DNA of 64,000 bases, taken from positions 163,323 to 227,322 of the forward strand of contig CAJTEN010000007.1 of assembly GCA_910575245.1 (NCBI GenBank), written 5' to 3'. This DNA comes from Clostridia bacterium (GTDB taxonomy: Bacteria > Bacillota > Clostridia > Lachnospirales > Lachnospiraceae). Position numbers and translations under genes: made by a program. The notes under the pieces were generated by a model that ran no database searches, had not been told where the DNA came from, and saw nothing but the letters and a program-made list of their open reading frames with translations. Numbering within the stretch: position 1 is the first letter of the stretch; each line of letters begins with the position of its first letter. This document shows, piece after piece, positions 18,707-26,940 of the stretch.

Positions 18707-20296
18707 ATTATACACTGTTTTGAGAGGAGCCTCATATGTCATCCTACGTTTATGTTAAAAATCCAAACGGCAAAACCTACGTTTATGAAAACACCACTTA
18801 CTGGGACAAGGAGTCAAAATCTTGCAAACACTACCGAAAAAGCATAGGACATCTTGACCCGGATACAGGGGAGATTGTTCCTAATTACAAGAAAGGCAAC
18901 AAGCAGATGAAAGATTCATCTGGTGCTTCGGCAGGCCGCTGCATTGTTGTTTCAATCGGAATCGGGAAGCTCCTTGACAAGGCAGTTTCTGACATAAAAC
19001 TGGATGTCCCGCTCAAGGCGGTGTTTCCGGATGACTGGGAACGTATACTGACCTGCGCCTACTATCTTGTCAGCGAGGGCGGGGCACTTGCCCATGTTGA
19101 GAAATGGCAGCGTGCATTCAGTTCCCCATATGAAGAAAAACTCACAAGCCAGAGGATCAGCGAACTGATCATCAGGATTACGCCGTCGCTCCAACAGGAT
19201 TTCTTTTCCATGTGGGCTGGGCTTAGCAGGCAGGACAGCTATTACGCCATGGACATAACCAGCGTTTCCTCCTACAGCGAATTTATTGATTTCGTGCGCT
19301 GGGGCTACAACCGCGACGGCGAAGAACTTCCCCAGATAAATCTGCTCATGCTTACCGGGGTGGAGAGCCGTATGCCCATATACTACCGCATCATTCCCGG
19401 CAGCATCAAGGATGTGGACACGCTTCAGGACAGCCTTGCGAATATATCTTTCATGGAAAAGGCGTCTTTCCATTATGTTATGGACAAAGGCTTTTACAGC
19501 GGGCCGAACATTGACGCTTTCTATGCAGGCCATAAAAAATTTACTATCGGCGTTCCCTTTACCGTGGGCTTTGCCTGCGATGCAGTAGAAGAGTTCCGTG
19601 ACACGATCCGGTCACACCATAACTTCTGCACCGTATTTGGCGATGAGCTTTACGCCGCCACAAAACCAATGACATGGGACGGACACCGTTTTTATGTCCA
19701 TATTTACTATGACAGCTTCAAGGCGGCGCTGGATGAGAAGAAATTCGACCACACCCTGTACTGCTGTATGCAGGAAATCCTGAGCGGGCAGCGCATTAAG
19801 GAACATGCATCCTATTACGAAAAATTTTTCTTCATCAGGGAAACGCCTGTCAGGGGCATTAAAGCCGAATATAACGAAGACGCCATAACAGAGCACAGGC
19901 AAAACAGGATCGGCTGGTTTGTGCTTGCCACGAACGATATTAAGGATAAAGTCCGTGCGCTTGAAGTCTATCGGAACAAGGATTCCGTGGAAAAATGTTT
20001 CGACGACCTTAAAAACGACCTGGATATGAAAAGAATACGGATGCATTCAGCTGCTGCAATGGAAGGGCGAATTTTCATTCAGTTTATATCACTGCTCATC
20101 ACGACAAGATTAAAACAGGTAATGAATGAGGCTGGCTGGTTCAAGGATTACGACCTGCAGGAGATACTGAACGAGATGAAAACAGTACGTACCGTCAGCA
20201 TTCAGGGCAGCCGTAAAAGGTACACCACAGAACTTACACCATTTCAGAAAAAGATTTTCGGACTGTATCACTTAATAGCTTAAACCAGTGTATAAT
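18707..20296 (+). mobile_element. IS1634-type insertion sequence
   Basis: The ends are suggested by matching terminal sequences. ATTATACACTGTTTTGAG starts at 18707, and its inverted counterpart GCTTAAACCAGTGTATAAT ends at 20296. Between them lies a single complete transposase gene. I see no clear target duplication, so the exact ends are tentative. A second copy of the right-end-like motif (TAAACAGTGTATAA, 18671-18684) sits about 20 bases upstream of the left end, in the arrangement of an IS end junction. Confidence 0.6.
18736..20283 (+). CDS. IS1634 family (IS4-superfamily) transposase
   Basis: This DDE-type transposase of 515 residues appears complete. The first catalytic Asp is likely in YYAMDITSVSSYSEF near 172. 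HYVMDKGFYSG near 252 carries the second. The C-terminal VYRNKDSVEKCFDDLKNDLDMKRIRMHS near 412-440 is the characteristic YREK-like Glu region of IS4-type transposases. The start ATG 18736 has GAGAGGAG before it. A promoter with TTTACT and TATAAT 17 bases apart (18669-18697) lies partly outside the IS end. The gene is more GC-rich than its flanks, as expected for a recent arrival. Confidence 0.85.
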   Translation: MSSYVYVKNPNGKTYVYENTTYWDKESKSCKHYRKSIGHLDPDTGEIVPNYKKGNKQMKDSSGASAGRCIVVSIGIGKLLDKAVSDIKLDVPLKAVFPDDWERILTCAYYLVSEGGALAHVEKWQRAFSSPYEEKLTSQRISELIIRITPSLQQDFFSMWAGLSRQDSYYAMDITSVSSYSEFIDFVRWGYNRDGEELPQINLLMLTGVESRMPIYYRIIPGSIKDVDTLQDSLANISFMEKASFHYVMDKGFYSGPNIDAFYAGHKKFTIGVPFTVGFACDAVEEFRDTIRSHHNFCTVFGDELYAATKPMTWDGHRFYVHIYYDSFKAALDEKKFDHTLYCCMQEILSGQRIKEHASYYEKFFFIRETPVRGIKAEYNEDAITEHRQNRIGWFVLATNDIKDKVRALEVYRNKDSVEKCFDDLKNDLDMKRIRMHSAAAMEGRIFIQFISLLITTRLKQVMNEAGWFKDYDLQEILNEMKTVRTVSIQGSRKRYTTELTPFQKKIFGLYHLIA

Positions 20297-20377
20297 CAGA
20301 TCGGGATTTTAGGTTGGATGACACTATGCTGGAAGCCCTAAACAGTACAGCTATGGAAGTGTGAGGAGGTGGTGGTG

Positions 20378-20539
20378 ATGGCGGCACGGTTAACGGATGC
20401 ACAGAAAAAGAAGATCGTAGTTGATTATGCGGAGATCGGGAGCTAGGCAGCAGTTGGCAGGATGAACGGTGTGTCGGACAAGACTGTGAAAGCCATAATC
20501 AACCGTAAAAGTCCTATGAGGCTTGGAAGGCACACATAA
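20378..20539 (+). pseudogene. Broken HTH (terminase-small-like) gene
   Basis: The frame starts at ATG 20378 behind GAGGAGG and reads MAARLTDAQKKKIVVDYAEIGS. It meets TAG at 20444-20446, then continues in frame with AAVGRMNGVSDKTVKAIINRK to TAA 20537. The two halves together form a helix-turn-helix domain of the LTDAQKKKI...GVSxxTVxxI type found in small terminases and element regulators. The nonsense codon and truncated end mark it as decayed. Confidence 0.55.
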
Positions 20540-20612
20540 CCACGCCCACCGTTTTTAATTCTTTTTTTTTGGTTGAAGCGTTGAACAAGATTGTCCAATT
20601 CACAAATATGCT

Positions 20613-20786
20613 TTATAAAAAAACAATAAAGGACTTTACTTCATCAAGTGAACCATAGCAACTTTCCATATCTACTGCAATGTCGTAATCTTCTTCTTTG
20701 GAAATATATATATACCCATCTTCTACAATGCACAGTTGCTCCATATTTATAATGAACTTTGATATATCCCCGTAGCGATTATACAA
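20613..20786 (-). CDS. Small hypothetical protein downstream of the deaminase remnant
   Basis: A TTG start at 20786 sits behind GGGGAGG and gives 57 acidic residues: YNRYGDISKFIINMEQL, then VEDGYIYISKEEDYDIAVDMESCYGSLDEVKSF. I do not recognise it. It resembles the small acidic proteins that follow accessory genes on mobile DNA. It is the last gene of a minus-strand group with the acetyltransferase and the broken deaminase. Confidence 0.4.
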   Translation of the reverse strand: MYNRYGDISKFIINMEQLCIVEDGYIYISKEEDYDIAVDMESCYGSLDEVKSFIVFL

Positions 20787-20815
20787 GCCAGTACCTCCCC
20801 ACAACAAATTAGAAT

Positions 20816-21207
20816 TTATTTATGTCGTGGATATTCGGGGATCAAATCAATCAGTTTAATTGTCCGTCCTTCTTTATCCAATAGAATTTCAATATTTTCC
20901 ACATCCCCGCCTAAATGCATCATAAATTCTCTACAAATACCGCAAGACGGAATTATATTTCCATCTTTATATACTGAAACCACTTTTTTAATCTCACTTT
21001 CGCCATATGTAAGCATTGTTGATAAAGCATTTCTTTCAGCACACATTCCTATAGAGCCATCTGTGTCAATGCATATACCCTTGTAAATAGTACCTTTTTT
21101 TGTGAGTACGGCAGATGCCACACTTCCTACCCACATTTTATTTGAAACATCATGGGGGTTTAAACACTCATTGCTTCTTCATATAATTTTTCCCATTCTT
21201 TATCCAT
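20816..21207 (-). pseudogene. Cytidine deaminase-like gene broken by a frameshift
   Basis: The true start is ATG 21207, with AAGGACGG upstream, reading MDKEWEKLYEEAMSV and then TAA. One base further along another frame continues as LNPHDVSNKMWVGSVASAV and runs to the stop at 20816. That second part holds the zinc and catalytic motifs of the family, MCAERNAL and PSCGICRE. A single missing T in the GTTTAAAC run near 21162 explains the break, so the enzyme is lost unless the base is a sequencing error. The CAE motif is like that of small cytidine or blasticidin-type deaminases. The gene follows an acetyltransferase on the same strand. Confidence 0.7.
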
Positions 21208-21268
21208 CGTTTTACCGTCCTTAATAAATCCCGATTTTTTTATGATTGACTTCCCGACAAACTGAAAT

Positions 21269-21742
21269 TCATAAACCTCGCTGGGCAACAATTACGGTAT
21301 AGTTTCCCGTATCATATGTAACTCCTGTTTCTCTAAAACCATTTTTGTGCCAAAAATGTTCTGCTTGAGGATTCCCTTTTACCCAACCGAGGCGGACATT
21401 CGCCATCCCAATACGGGCCAGATAAGCACACAGGTCATTGATGATCTTGCTCCCTGTTCCAGTGTTCTGTATGGACACATCCGTCATATAAAATCCAATA
21501 AAGGCTGTTAATTCATCCGGATAGGCCATGATGAAATCCATCACAGCAATCAGTTTTTCCCCATCATAAAATCCCAGATAGTACTTATCGCACATTTCCT
21601 TCATAATGCTCTGTCCTGATACAAACGGTGGACAGTATTGATAGTATAAACTGTTTTTAGAGCATAATGTGTATATTTCCGCAGCATCATCCACACGCAT
21701 CTTTCGAACAAGATATTGATTTGAGAATAAAGAAACATTCAT
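21269..21742 (-). CDS. GNAT family N-acetyltransferase
   Basis: This small enzyme should transfer an acetyl group from acetyl-CoA to an unknown amine. From ATG 21742 it has 157 residues. The GNAT core is visible: LVRKMRVDDAAEIYTLC at the start, the strand KLIAVMDFIMAYP, the FYMTDVSIQNTGTGSKIINDL region that replaces the usual QxxGxG acetyl-CoA loop, and the last motif GNPQAEHFWHKNGFRETG. The longer frame from 21784 adds residues without a clear ribosome site. It lies just upstream of the broken deaminase on the same strand. The substrate cannot be read from the sequence. Confidence 0.75.
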   Translation of the reverse strand: MNVSLFSNQYLVRKMRVDDAAEIYTLCSKNSLYYQYCPPFVSGQSIMKEMCDKYYLGFYDGEKLIAVMDFIMAYPDELTAFIGFYMTDVSIQNTGTGSKIINDLCAYLARIGMANVRLGWVKGNPQAEHFWHKNGFRETGVTYDTGNYTVIVAQRGL

Positions 21743-21969
21743 TTCATTGTGCGTAATCAGGACAGTTATCCGAATAACAGCCATTGCATTTTACATTTTC
21801 TGAACACAGGCAACAGGCAAGTCCACACCTTGCAATTCCTAATTCTCGTTTCATTCTTATTCTCATCAAATTCCGCTTGTTGTAGCGTTTAGTCTAGCAC
21901 ATTTATAGGACATCTACAAGATTCCGTGTATGAAAAAGCTAAAAGGATGAATTCTTCACTTGACAATGT

Positions 21970-22226
21970 GACAAAGGGCTTATGAGCAGAGATGAGCTTG
22001 CAGTTATGGACGGGGATAAATGTATCCTGCAGCTTCGAGGGGTGCGCCCGTTTTGAGCAATAAGTTTGATATTACCAGCCATAAGCGGTATAAGGAGTTT
22101 TCAGACTATGACAAAAAGAATATCTTTGACGTGGAAGGATATTTGGAACACAGGCTGAGACTGCGGGCGGATGAAGAACTTGAAGTGATTGAGCTGGACG
22201 TCAATGGGGAAGGTATGGAGGAATAA
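21970..22226 (+). pseudogene. C-terminal remnant of a VirD4/TraG coupling protein
   Basis: The frame reads DKGLMSRDELAVMDGDKCILQLRGVRPF and stops at TGA near 22056. The next frame continues LSNKFDITSHKRYKEFSDYDKKNIFDVEGYLEHRLRL to 22226. Together these are the last 80 or so residues of the type IV coupling ATPase of Tn1549-like conjugative elements. A single missing T in GTTTTGAG explains the frame change. The ATPase part is gone. The bases before it (21785-21969) hold no gene. Confidence 0.7.
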
Positions 22227-22348
22227 GAATAGAATAGGGAGATGAGGCGATAAAAAATATAGTTTATCTGGCACGTGCACCTGAAGGGGAAGCGTGGCAG
22301 GTGTAAAAACTGAATATGGCATGCTGGGAAATATTACAGCATGAAAGC

Positions 22349-22373
22349 AGCCGCAGATTGTCAGCGGCTTTTT
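22349..22373 (+). terminator. Rho-independent terminator
   Basis: AGCCGC (22349-22354) pairs with GCGGCT (22364-22369), followed by four Ts. It lies between the VirD4 and Maff2 remnants. The surrounding 22227-22507 has no convincing gene. Confidence 0.6.
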
Positions 22374-22507
22374 AGCGGCAGCAGGGAATGGCTGTCACTT
22401 TTTTGCCCGGAGCATGGACGGGACAAAGAAAAATCCGGCCAGTTCATTTTGGGAAAAAGAAAACCGTCAATTTATCAGGCCGCATGGCGGCAGAAAGAGA
22501 GGAAAAT

Positions 22508-22675
22508 ATGGCATTTTTTACTTCAGTGATCAGAAGCTTACAGACACTGGTAGTCGCCCTTGGGGCAGGCCTTGCGGTGTGGGGCGTTATCAACCATTTA
22601 GAGGGCTACGGGAATGATAATCAGGTGCAAATGCTCATGTACGGTAAAGAAGCAAGCAACCAAAACAACGGATAG
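22508..22675 (+). pseudogene. Truncated Maff2 family conjugative-element protein
   Basis: The frame starts at ATG 22508 behind AGAGAGGA and reads MAFFTSVIRSLQTLVVALG AGLAVWGVINHLEGYGNDN. This is the start of Maff2, a small membrane protein encoded between coupling-protein and mating-pore genes on Tn1549-like elements. The usual second half (a glycine-rich stretch and second membrane helix) is replaced by an unrelated tail ending ASNQNNG. Gene order matches VirD4 then Maff2, so this is a deleted transfer operon. Confidence 0.7.
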
Positions 22676-22732
22676 ACCGTCAGCACCACACTATTCCGAA
22701 CCAAAGAAACCAAAGGCCAAAAGGCAAGCATT

Positions 22733-22864
22733 ATGGAAAAATCTAAACTTTTGGATTTTTCCACGAATGCCGACTACGGCGGAATTCCCTACTCATACTT
22801 TTCATTTGATCTACATAGTTTTGTTGACGGGGAGGCTAAAGATAAACTTACCATGAAGCACTGA
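22733..22864 (+). CDS. Small hypothetical ORF (43 aa)
   Basis: ATG 22733 to TGA 22864 encodes MEKSKLLDFSTNADYGGIP and on to KDKLTMKH. I do not recognise it. It could be a remnant of a conjugation gene, because it follows the Maff2 fragment. There is no strong ribosome site. Confidence 0.25.
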   Translation: MEKSKLLDFSTNADYGGIPYSYFSFDLHSFVDGEAKDKLTMKH

Positions 22865-22883
22865 AAGGAATGTTGAAATTTAA

Positions 22884-22934
22884 TTGACAAATAGGCTAAA
22901 ATTGGGTATAGTAATTTCGGTGACCGCATGGTCA
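22884..22934 (+). promoter_or_regulatory. Promoter and operator of the TetR/hydrolase operon
   Basis: A consensus promoter, TTGACA (22884-22889), 17 bases, then TATAGT (22907-22912), is followed by the inverted repeat TGACC GCAT GGTCA (22921-22934). The repeat covers the likely transcription start, a good position for repression by the TetR-type protein encoded next. Confidence 0.7.
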
Positions 22935-22953
22935 TTGAAGAAAGGAGATTATA

Positions 22954-23580
22954 GTGCCAACAACTTTATTTTTGGGACTGGATACTGAAAAACAGCAAAA
23001 TATTTTTATGGCAGGAGTTTCTGAATTTGCCGAGTATGGTTATGAAAACAGTTCTACAAATCGAATTGTAAAAAAAGCTGGTATCAGTAAAGGAAGTTTA
23101 TTCAAATATTTTACGACAAAAGAGGATTTTTATTTTTATGTTCTTGACGAAATCACTGCGGAGCTTAATTTCAGCTTAGAAGAAAAAATAAATACCCTTT
23201 CCGCTGATTTATTTCAACGGATAGTAGAGTATTCTGTTTTGGAGTTTTCATGGTATATTTTGTACCCCGAAAAATCCAAAATGATTGTCAAGGCATTCAC
23301 CAAAAACGACACCGACATTTATAAGAAAACCGTATTAAAATATGGCAATAGAGAACAAGAGATATATTACTGGTTTTTACAGGATATTGATACAACTCAA
23401 TTTCGGTGGGGCAGACATAAAACGCTTGATGTGGTGAGGTGGTTTCTCAAAGGTTTTAATGATGATTTTTTGACAAAAATACAAAAACAAACCTATGCGG
23501 ACTTCGAAATGATAGAAAAAGAATATGTAAAAGATTTATCAGAGTATATAGAAATTCTAAAAGCGGGAATCGTAAAATGA
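22954..23580 (+). CDS. TetR/AcrR family transcriptional regulator
   Basis: This 208-residue protein has a TetR DNA-binding head: [49 protein letters not shown], residues 15-65. The rest is a helical ligand and dimer domain. It starts with GTG at 22954 behind AAAGGAG. The stop overlaps the beginning of the next frame, and two hydrolase genes follow closely, so it is the first gene of an operon and probably represses it through the inverted repeat at 22921. The inducer is unknown. A hydrolase substrate is a reasonable guess. Confidence 0.85.
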   Translation: MPTTLFLGLDTEKQQNIFMAGVSEFAEYGYENSSTNRIVKKAGISKGSLFKYFTTKEDFYFYVLDEITAELNFSLEEKINTLSADLFQRIVEYSVLEFSWYILYPEKSKMIVKAFTKNDTDIYKKTVLKYGNREQEIYYWFLQDIDTTQFRWGRHKTLDVVRWFLKGFNDDFLTKIQKQTYADFEMIEKEYVKDLSEYIEILKAGIVK

Positions 23581-23591
23581 AGGAGGTTGTT

Positions 23592-24398
23592 ATGCTTTAT
23601 AATGCTCATAATAGAAGTGTCCGTGTTGGAAATTCTGAAATGGATTATGTATCTTTTGGGAATGGAAATAGAAATCTTATTATGCTGCCCGGTTTGGGAG
23701 ATGGACTGTCTACGGTAAAAGGAATGGATTTTGTTTTTTCAATGATGTATAGGATATATGCCAAGGAATTTACCGTGTATGTTTTCAGCCGGAAAAATTA
23801 TATGCAAGAGGGATATTCTACAAGGGAAATGGCAAAAGACCATGCAGAAGCTATGACCGCTCTTGGTATTTCAAAAGCAGACGTTTTAGGCATATCCCAA
23901 GGTGGTATGATAGCGCAGTATCTTGCGATTGATTATCCGGATTTGGTCAATAAGCTTATTTTGGCGGTAACAAGCGCAAACTCTAATGAAATAATTAAAA
24001 GAGTAGCTGGTGCCTGGATTGAAATGGCAAAGCAAGGAAATTATAAGGATTTAATGATAGATACAGCGGAAAAATCATATTCAGAGAAATACTTAAAAAA
24101 GTACCGTCGAATTTATCCGTTTATTGGAAAAATAGGAAAACCCAAAAGTTTTAAACGTTTTCTCATACAGGCAGCTTCCTGTATCAGCCACAATGCTTAT
24201 GAGGAATTAAGTAACATAGTATGCCCTACATTAGTGATTGGCGGGGATTGCGATAAAATTGTTGGAACAACTGCGGCTTCTGCAATAGCTGAAAAAATTA
24301 GTCATAGCAAATTGTTTATTTATAATGGTCTTGGACATGCGGCGTATGAAGAAGCCAAAGATTTTAATGAACGGATTTTGAATTTTCTAACGAGATGA
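23592..24398 (+). CDS. Alpha/beta hydrolase
   Basis: A cytosolic alpha/beta-fold hydrolase of 268 residues. The nucleophile elbow is GISQGG with Ser102. The oxyanion region is [13 protein letters not shown] near 37-49, the likely acid lies in [11 protein letters not shown] near 220, and the catalytic His is in [10 protein letters not shown] near the C-terminus. The nearest relatives by motif are small esterases or lactonases of the MhpC/BioH type. The start at 23592 has AAGGAGG five bases upstream, better than the in-frame ATG at 23577 that overlaps the tetR stop. Its substrate is unknown. It is coupled to the next hydrolase by overlapping stop and start codons. Confidence 0.8.
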   Translation: MLYNAHNRSVRVGNSEMDYVSFGNGNRNLIMLPGLGDGLSTVKGMDFVFSMMYRIYAKEFTVYVFSRKNYMQEGYSTREMAKDHAEAMTALGISKADVLGISQGGMIAQYLAIDYPDLVNKLILAVTSANSNEIIKRVAGAWIEMAKQGNYKDLMIDTAEKSYSEKYLKKYRRIYPFIGKIGKPKSFKRFLIQAASCISHNAYEELSNIVCPTLVIGGDCDKIVGTTAASAIAEKISHSKLFIYNGLGHAAYEEAKDFNERILNFLTR

Positions 24399-24406
24399 GG
24401 AACGCT

Positions 24407-25357
24407 ATGAGAAAGAGGAAAAGAGTTGTGAAAGTAATTTTTGGTGTGATTGTTGCAGTGCTTATGTTGCTGCTTATTATATGCATCAACCATCAAATCC
24501 ATTTAAAGACGGAAAAGGAATTGCGTTTACCGTTAGGACAGATGGTTGAAGTTGACGGAAATAATATGAGTATCTATGTTGAGGGAACTGGCGATACAAC
24601 ACTTGTTTTCATGTCAGGTGGGGGGACTTGTTCTCCCATATTGGATTTCAAATCTCTTTACTCTCTATTGAGCAATAAATATCGAATTGTAGTTGTAGAG
24701 AAATTCGGATATGGTTTCAGTGATGTCGTTGATAAAAAAAGAGGAATTGAATCCATATTAGCAGACACAAGGGCTGCTCTAAAGGCAGTAGGTATCGAAG
24801 CACCCTATATCCTTTGTCCGCATTCTATGTCAGGGATTGAAGCATTATATTGGGCGCAACAATATCCCGAAGAAGTATCGGCTATCATAGGTCTTGATAT
24901 GGCAGTTCCTAAGTCGTATCAAGATTATAGTATCAATATGACTATGCTTAAATTAAGTCAGTTTGCATCTGCCATTGGAATAACGAGATTACTGCCGGGT
25001 GTATCAGATAGTGACGCAATAATAAATGGCACTCTCTCTGACAAAGAAAAAGAGATATATAGAGCAGTATTCTATAATCGAACAGCAACAATTACAATGC
25101 TTAACGAAGTAAAAAGTATTAAGGAAAATGCAAGCAAAGTTGAATCGGATAATATACCACAAATTCCAATGCTTCTGTTTGTATCGAATGGCGATGGGAC
25201 AGGTTGGGATAAAGAAACATGGCGAAGCTATCAAAGAGAATATATCGCAAATATTGCAAATAGTAAAATGATAGAATTAGACTGCCCACATTATGTTCAC
25301 GATTATGAGTACAAAGCGATAAGTGAAAGCATCATTGCATTCCTGTTGGAACGATAA
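24407..25357 (+). CDS. Membrane-anchored alpha/beta hydrolase
   Basis: A second hydrolase of 316 residues. An N-terminal basic stretch (MRKRKRVVK) and one membrane helix (VIFGVIVAVLMLLLIICI, about 9-26) place the catalytic domain outside the membrane. The nucleophile elbow is CPHSMSGIE with Ser140. The oxyanion loop is FMSGGGTCSP near 67, and the His is in CPHYVHDYE near the end. I chose ATG 24407, with GAGG six bases upstream, over 24395. With the soluble paralogue it forms a TetR-controlled pair, one enzyme inside and one outside the cell. That may mean degradation of an external ester, but this is inference. Confidence 0.8.
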   Translation: MRKRKRVVKVIFGVIVAVLMLLLIICINHQIHLKTEKELRLPLGQMVEVDGNNMSIYVEGTGDTTLVFMSGGGTCSPILDFKSLYSLLSNKYRIVVVEKFGYGFSDVVDKKRGIESILADTRAALKAVGIEAPYILCPHSMSGIEALYWAQQYPEEVSAIIGLDMAVPKSYQDYSINMTMLKLSQFASAIGITRLLPGVSDSDAIINGTLSDKEKEIYRAVFYNRTATITMLNEVKSIKENASKVESDNIPQIPMLLFVSNGDGTGWDKETWRSYQREYIANIANSKMIELDCPHYVHDYEYKAISESIIAFLLER

Positions 25358-25366
25358 ATTCCAATT

Positions 25367-25520
25367 GTGTGCCCAGCAAAGGGCAATTAACCTAACAGGT
25401 GCGAATCCTGTCTGTGAAGGTCTAGCCAACCAGCAGTAGCGAGTCTTGCGTGGCAGTCAGTAATGGCTGCTGCGAAGCGTAGACAGCGGGCAAGTAGGGC
25501 TGCAATGCACTAGAAGATAA
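25367..25520 (+). mobile_element. 5' fragment of a group II intron
   Basis: The sequence opens with GTGTGCCCAGC and continues with the paired segments AACAGGTGCGAATCCTGT and CTAGCCAACCAGCAG, typical of domain I of bacterial group II introns. It starts 9 bases after the stop of the hydrolase operon. There is no reverse transcriptase and no domain V or VI. The intron is cut off near 25520, where an IS256 fragment begins, so it cannot splice or move. Confidence 0.65.
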
Positions 25521-25749
25521 CGCTCAATAATGGCAGTTTCAGATTGAACACCTTTGAGTTTGGGAACTTTTAAAGTAACATTACCGGATGTAGTCTGAAA
25601 GTTTCGATTATAATGACCGGAACGATAGCCTTTACGTTCGCCAGAACGCTCATACTTCTCCGCATTTACAAGCTGTTTGGCTTATAGTCGAGTAGCGCAT
25701 TGAGGGTTTCCTCGACAAGCGGAATCTTCGCCTGCTCTTGACATACCAT
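25521..25749 (-). pseudogene. N-terminal fragment of an IS256 family transposase
   Basis: On the minus strand from ATG 25749 the frame reads MVCQEQAKIPLVEETLNALLDY. After a one-base frameshift it continues AKQLVNAEKYERSGERKGYR, then SGHYNRNFQTTSGNVTLKVPK and on to ETAIIER. This is the start of a Mutator/IS256 transposase. The catalytic region is missing, because the gene is cut at 25521 by the junction with the group II intron fragment. The bases from 25750 to 25928 show no gene I can support. Confidence 0.7.
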
Positions 25750-25928
25750 TTTTCGCCTGTTATATATAAAACAAGGGCAAAAAGCTTTGTCAAAGAATTC
25801 TTTACCCTTCATTATCAAGAGCGTTTTTAGAACTGATAAATTACCATATACTCTCATAAACGGTTCACATACGTTATCTACCGTAAAACCACCTATAAAC
25901 AATCCTATAGGAATAGTAAAATTATGCT

Positions 25929-26810
25929 CTATTGAAATAATAGTGTTTTATTTTTTGTGTCTAAAACAGCCCCTCTACCAATAGGAAAAATTGCATGATT
26001 GGAGCCATGACCAAAATCGTCACAATAAGCCACAGGAATGTTATATTTTTTACCAAACCGTTCCAGTACTTCAAACAACAGTGGTGAAATATCATCTGAA
26101 TAGTGCCCAAACAACAAACCTGTTACTTGTTCCATCAACTGGCTTTGTCCAATACAAGTTAAGAACATACTGACATCTTGAACCGATTGAAATTTATCCA
26201 ATTCTTCAATAAACAATATATAATTCCTGTCTGCTTGATATGGAAAGAATCTGTTTCCTAGAGTCAAAACGAAATTAAGTAAATATCCTCCAACAAGGAT
26301 TCCTTCGCAACATCCCTCTGTTATAGTATACCAATCACTATTACTGATATAATCTGTTACGGATCCATCAATCAAATGCGAAACAAATTGTTTTCTGTCG
26401 TATTCGTTGATATTATCAAATAATCCCGGAGTCTGCCCATAGTATGTCGTTATGCCGGTGTTAGCATATATAGCATTGAGTATAGATGTTCCATCACTAT
26501 AACTCAAAAAAAGCTTCGGAGTTTCTTTTATTCTATTATAATCAATATACGGAAGTAAATCTACACTTCCATAACCCCCACCAAAGAATACCAATCTTAC
26601 ATTCTCGTCATATATCATCTGGTTCAAATCATCAACACGCTCTGCTACACTTGCAGTATATTTATAAGTGTCTTTATAAATATTTTTGCCGAATTTGACG
26701 TGAAATCCCAATTTGTTAATGCCTTTTGCATACTTTTCATAATCATTTTGATTTGCTACCCAACTTGGTGATATTATCCCAATAGTATCGCCATGTTTTA
26801 ACAAATTCAT
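25929..26810 (-). CDS. LD-carboxypeptidase family protein (peptidase S66)
   Basis: S66 enzymes cut L-to-D bonds, for example in murein tetrapeptides (LdcA), or detoxify microcin C7 (MccF). The protein (293 residues) starts MNLLKHGDTIGIISPSW at ATG 26810 behind AAAGGAG. It carries the family features: VFFGGGYGSVDLLPYIDY, the Ser nucleophile in LSYSDGTSILNA, the Glu in LFIEELDKFQ, and the His in YCDDFGHGSNHAIFPIG. The triad looks complete. Its place in an accessory patch, away from other cell-wall genes, makes an MccF-like resistance role as likely as murein recycling. Confidence 0.82.
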   Translation of the reverse strand: MNLLKHGDTIGIISPSWVANQNDYEKYAKGINKLGFHVKFGKNIYKDTYKYTASVAERVDDLNQMIYDENVRLVFFGGGYGSVDLLPYIDYNRIKETPKLFLSYSDGTSILNAIYANTGITTYYGQTPGLFDNINEYDRKQFVSHLIDGSVTDYISNSDWYTITEGCCEGILVGGYLLNFVLTLGNRFFPYQADRNYILFIEELDKFQSVQDVSMFLTCIGQSQLMEQVTGLLFGHYSDDISPLLFEVLERFGKKYNIPVAYCDDFGHGSNHAIFPIGRGAVLDTKNKTLLFQ

Positions 26811-26859
26811 ATATTTCTCCTTTCGCAACATTCTTGGCTTCAATCTGTAAGTGGTAATT

Positions 26860-26886
26860 TTAATCCCCTCAATTCGGGGGGATTAA
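26860..26886. other. Strong hairpin of unknown role
   Basis: TTAATCCCC and GGGGGATTAA flank a 7-base loop. It lies between the flavin reductase stop and the carboxypeptidase start on the minus strand. No T-run follows on either strand, so it is not a clear terminator. Confidence 0.4.
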
Positions 26887-26940
26887 CTCATTCCAAGACC
26901 TTTGCAGTCTGTTCTTCCAAAATGCGTTTGTATTATACAG

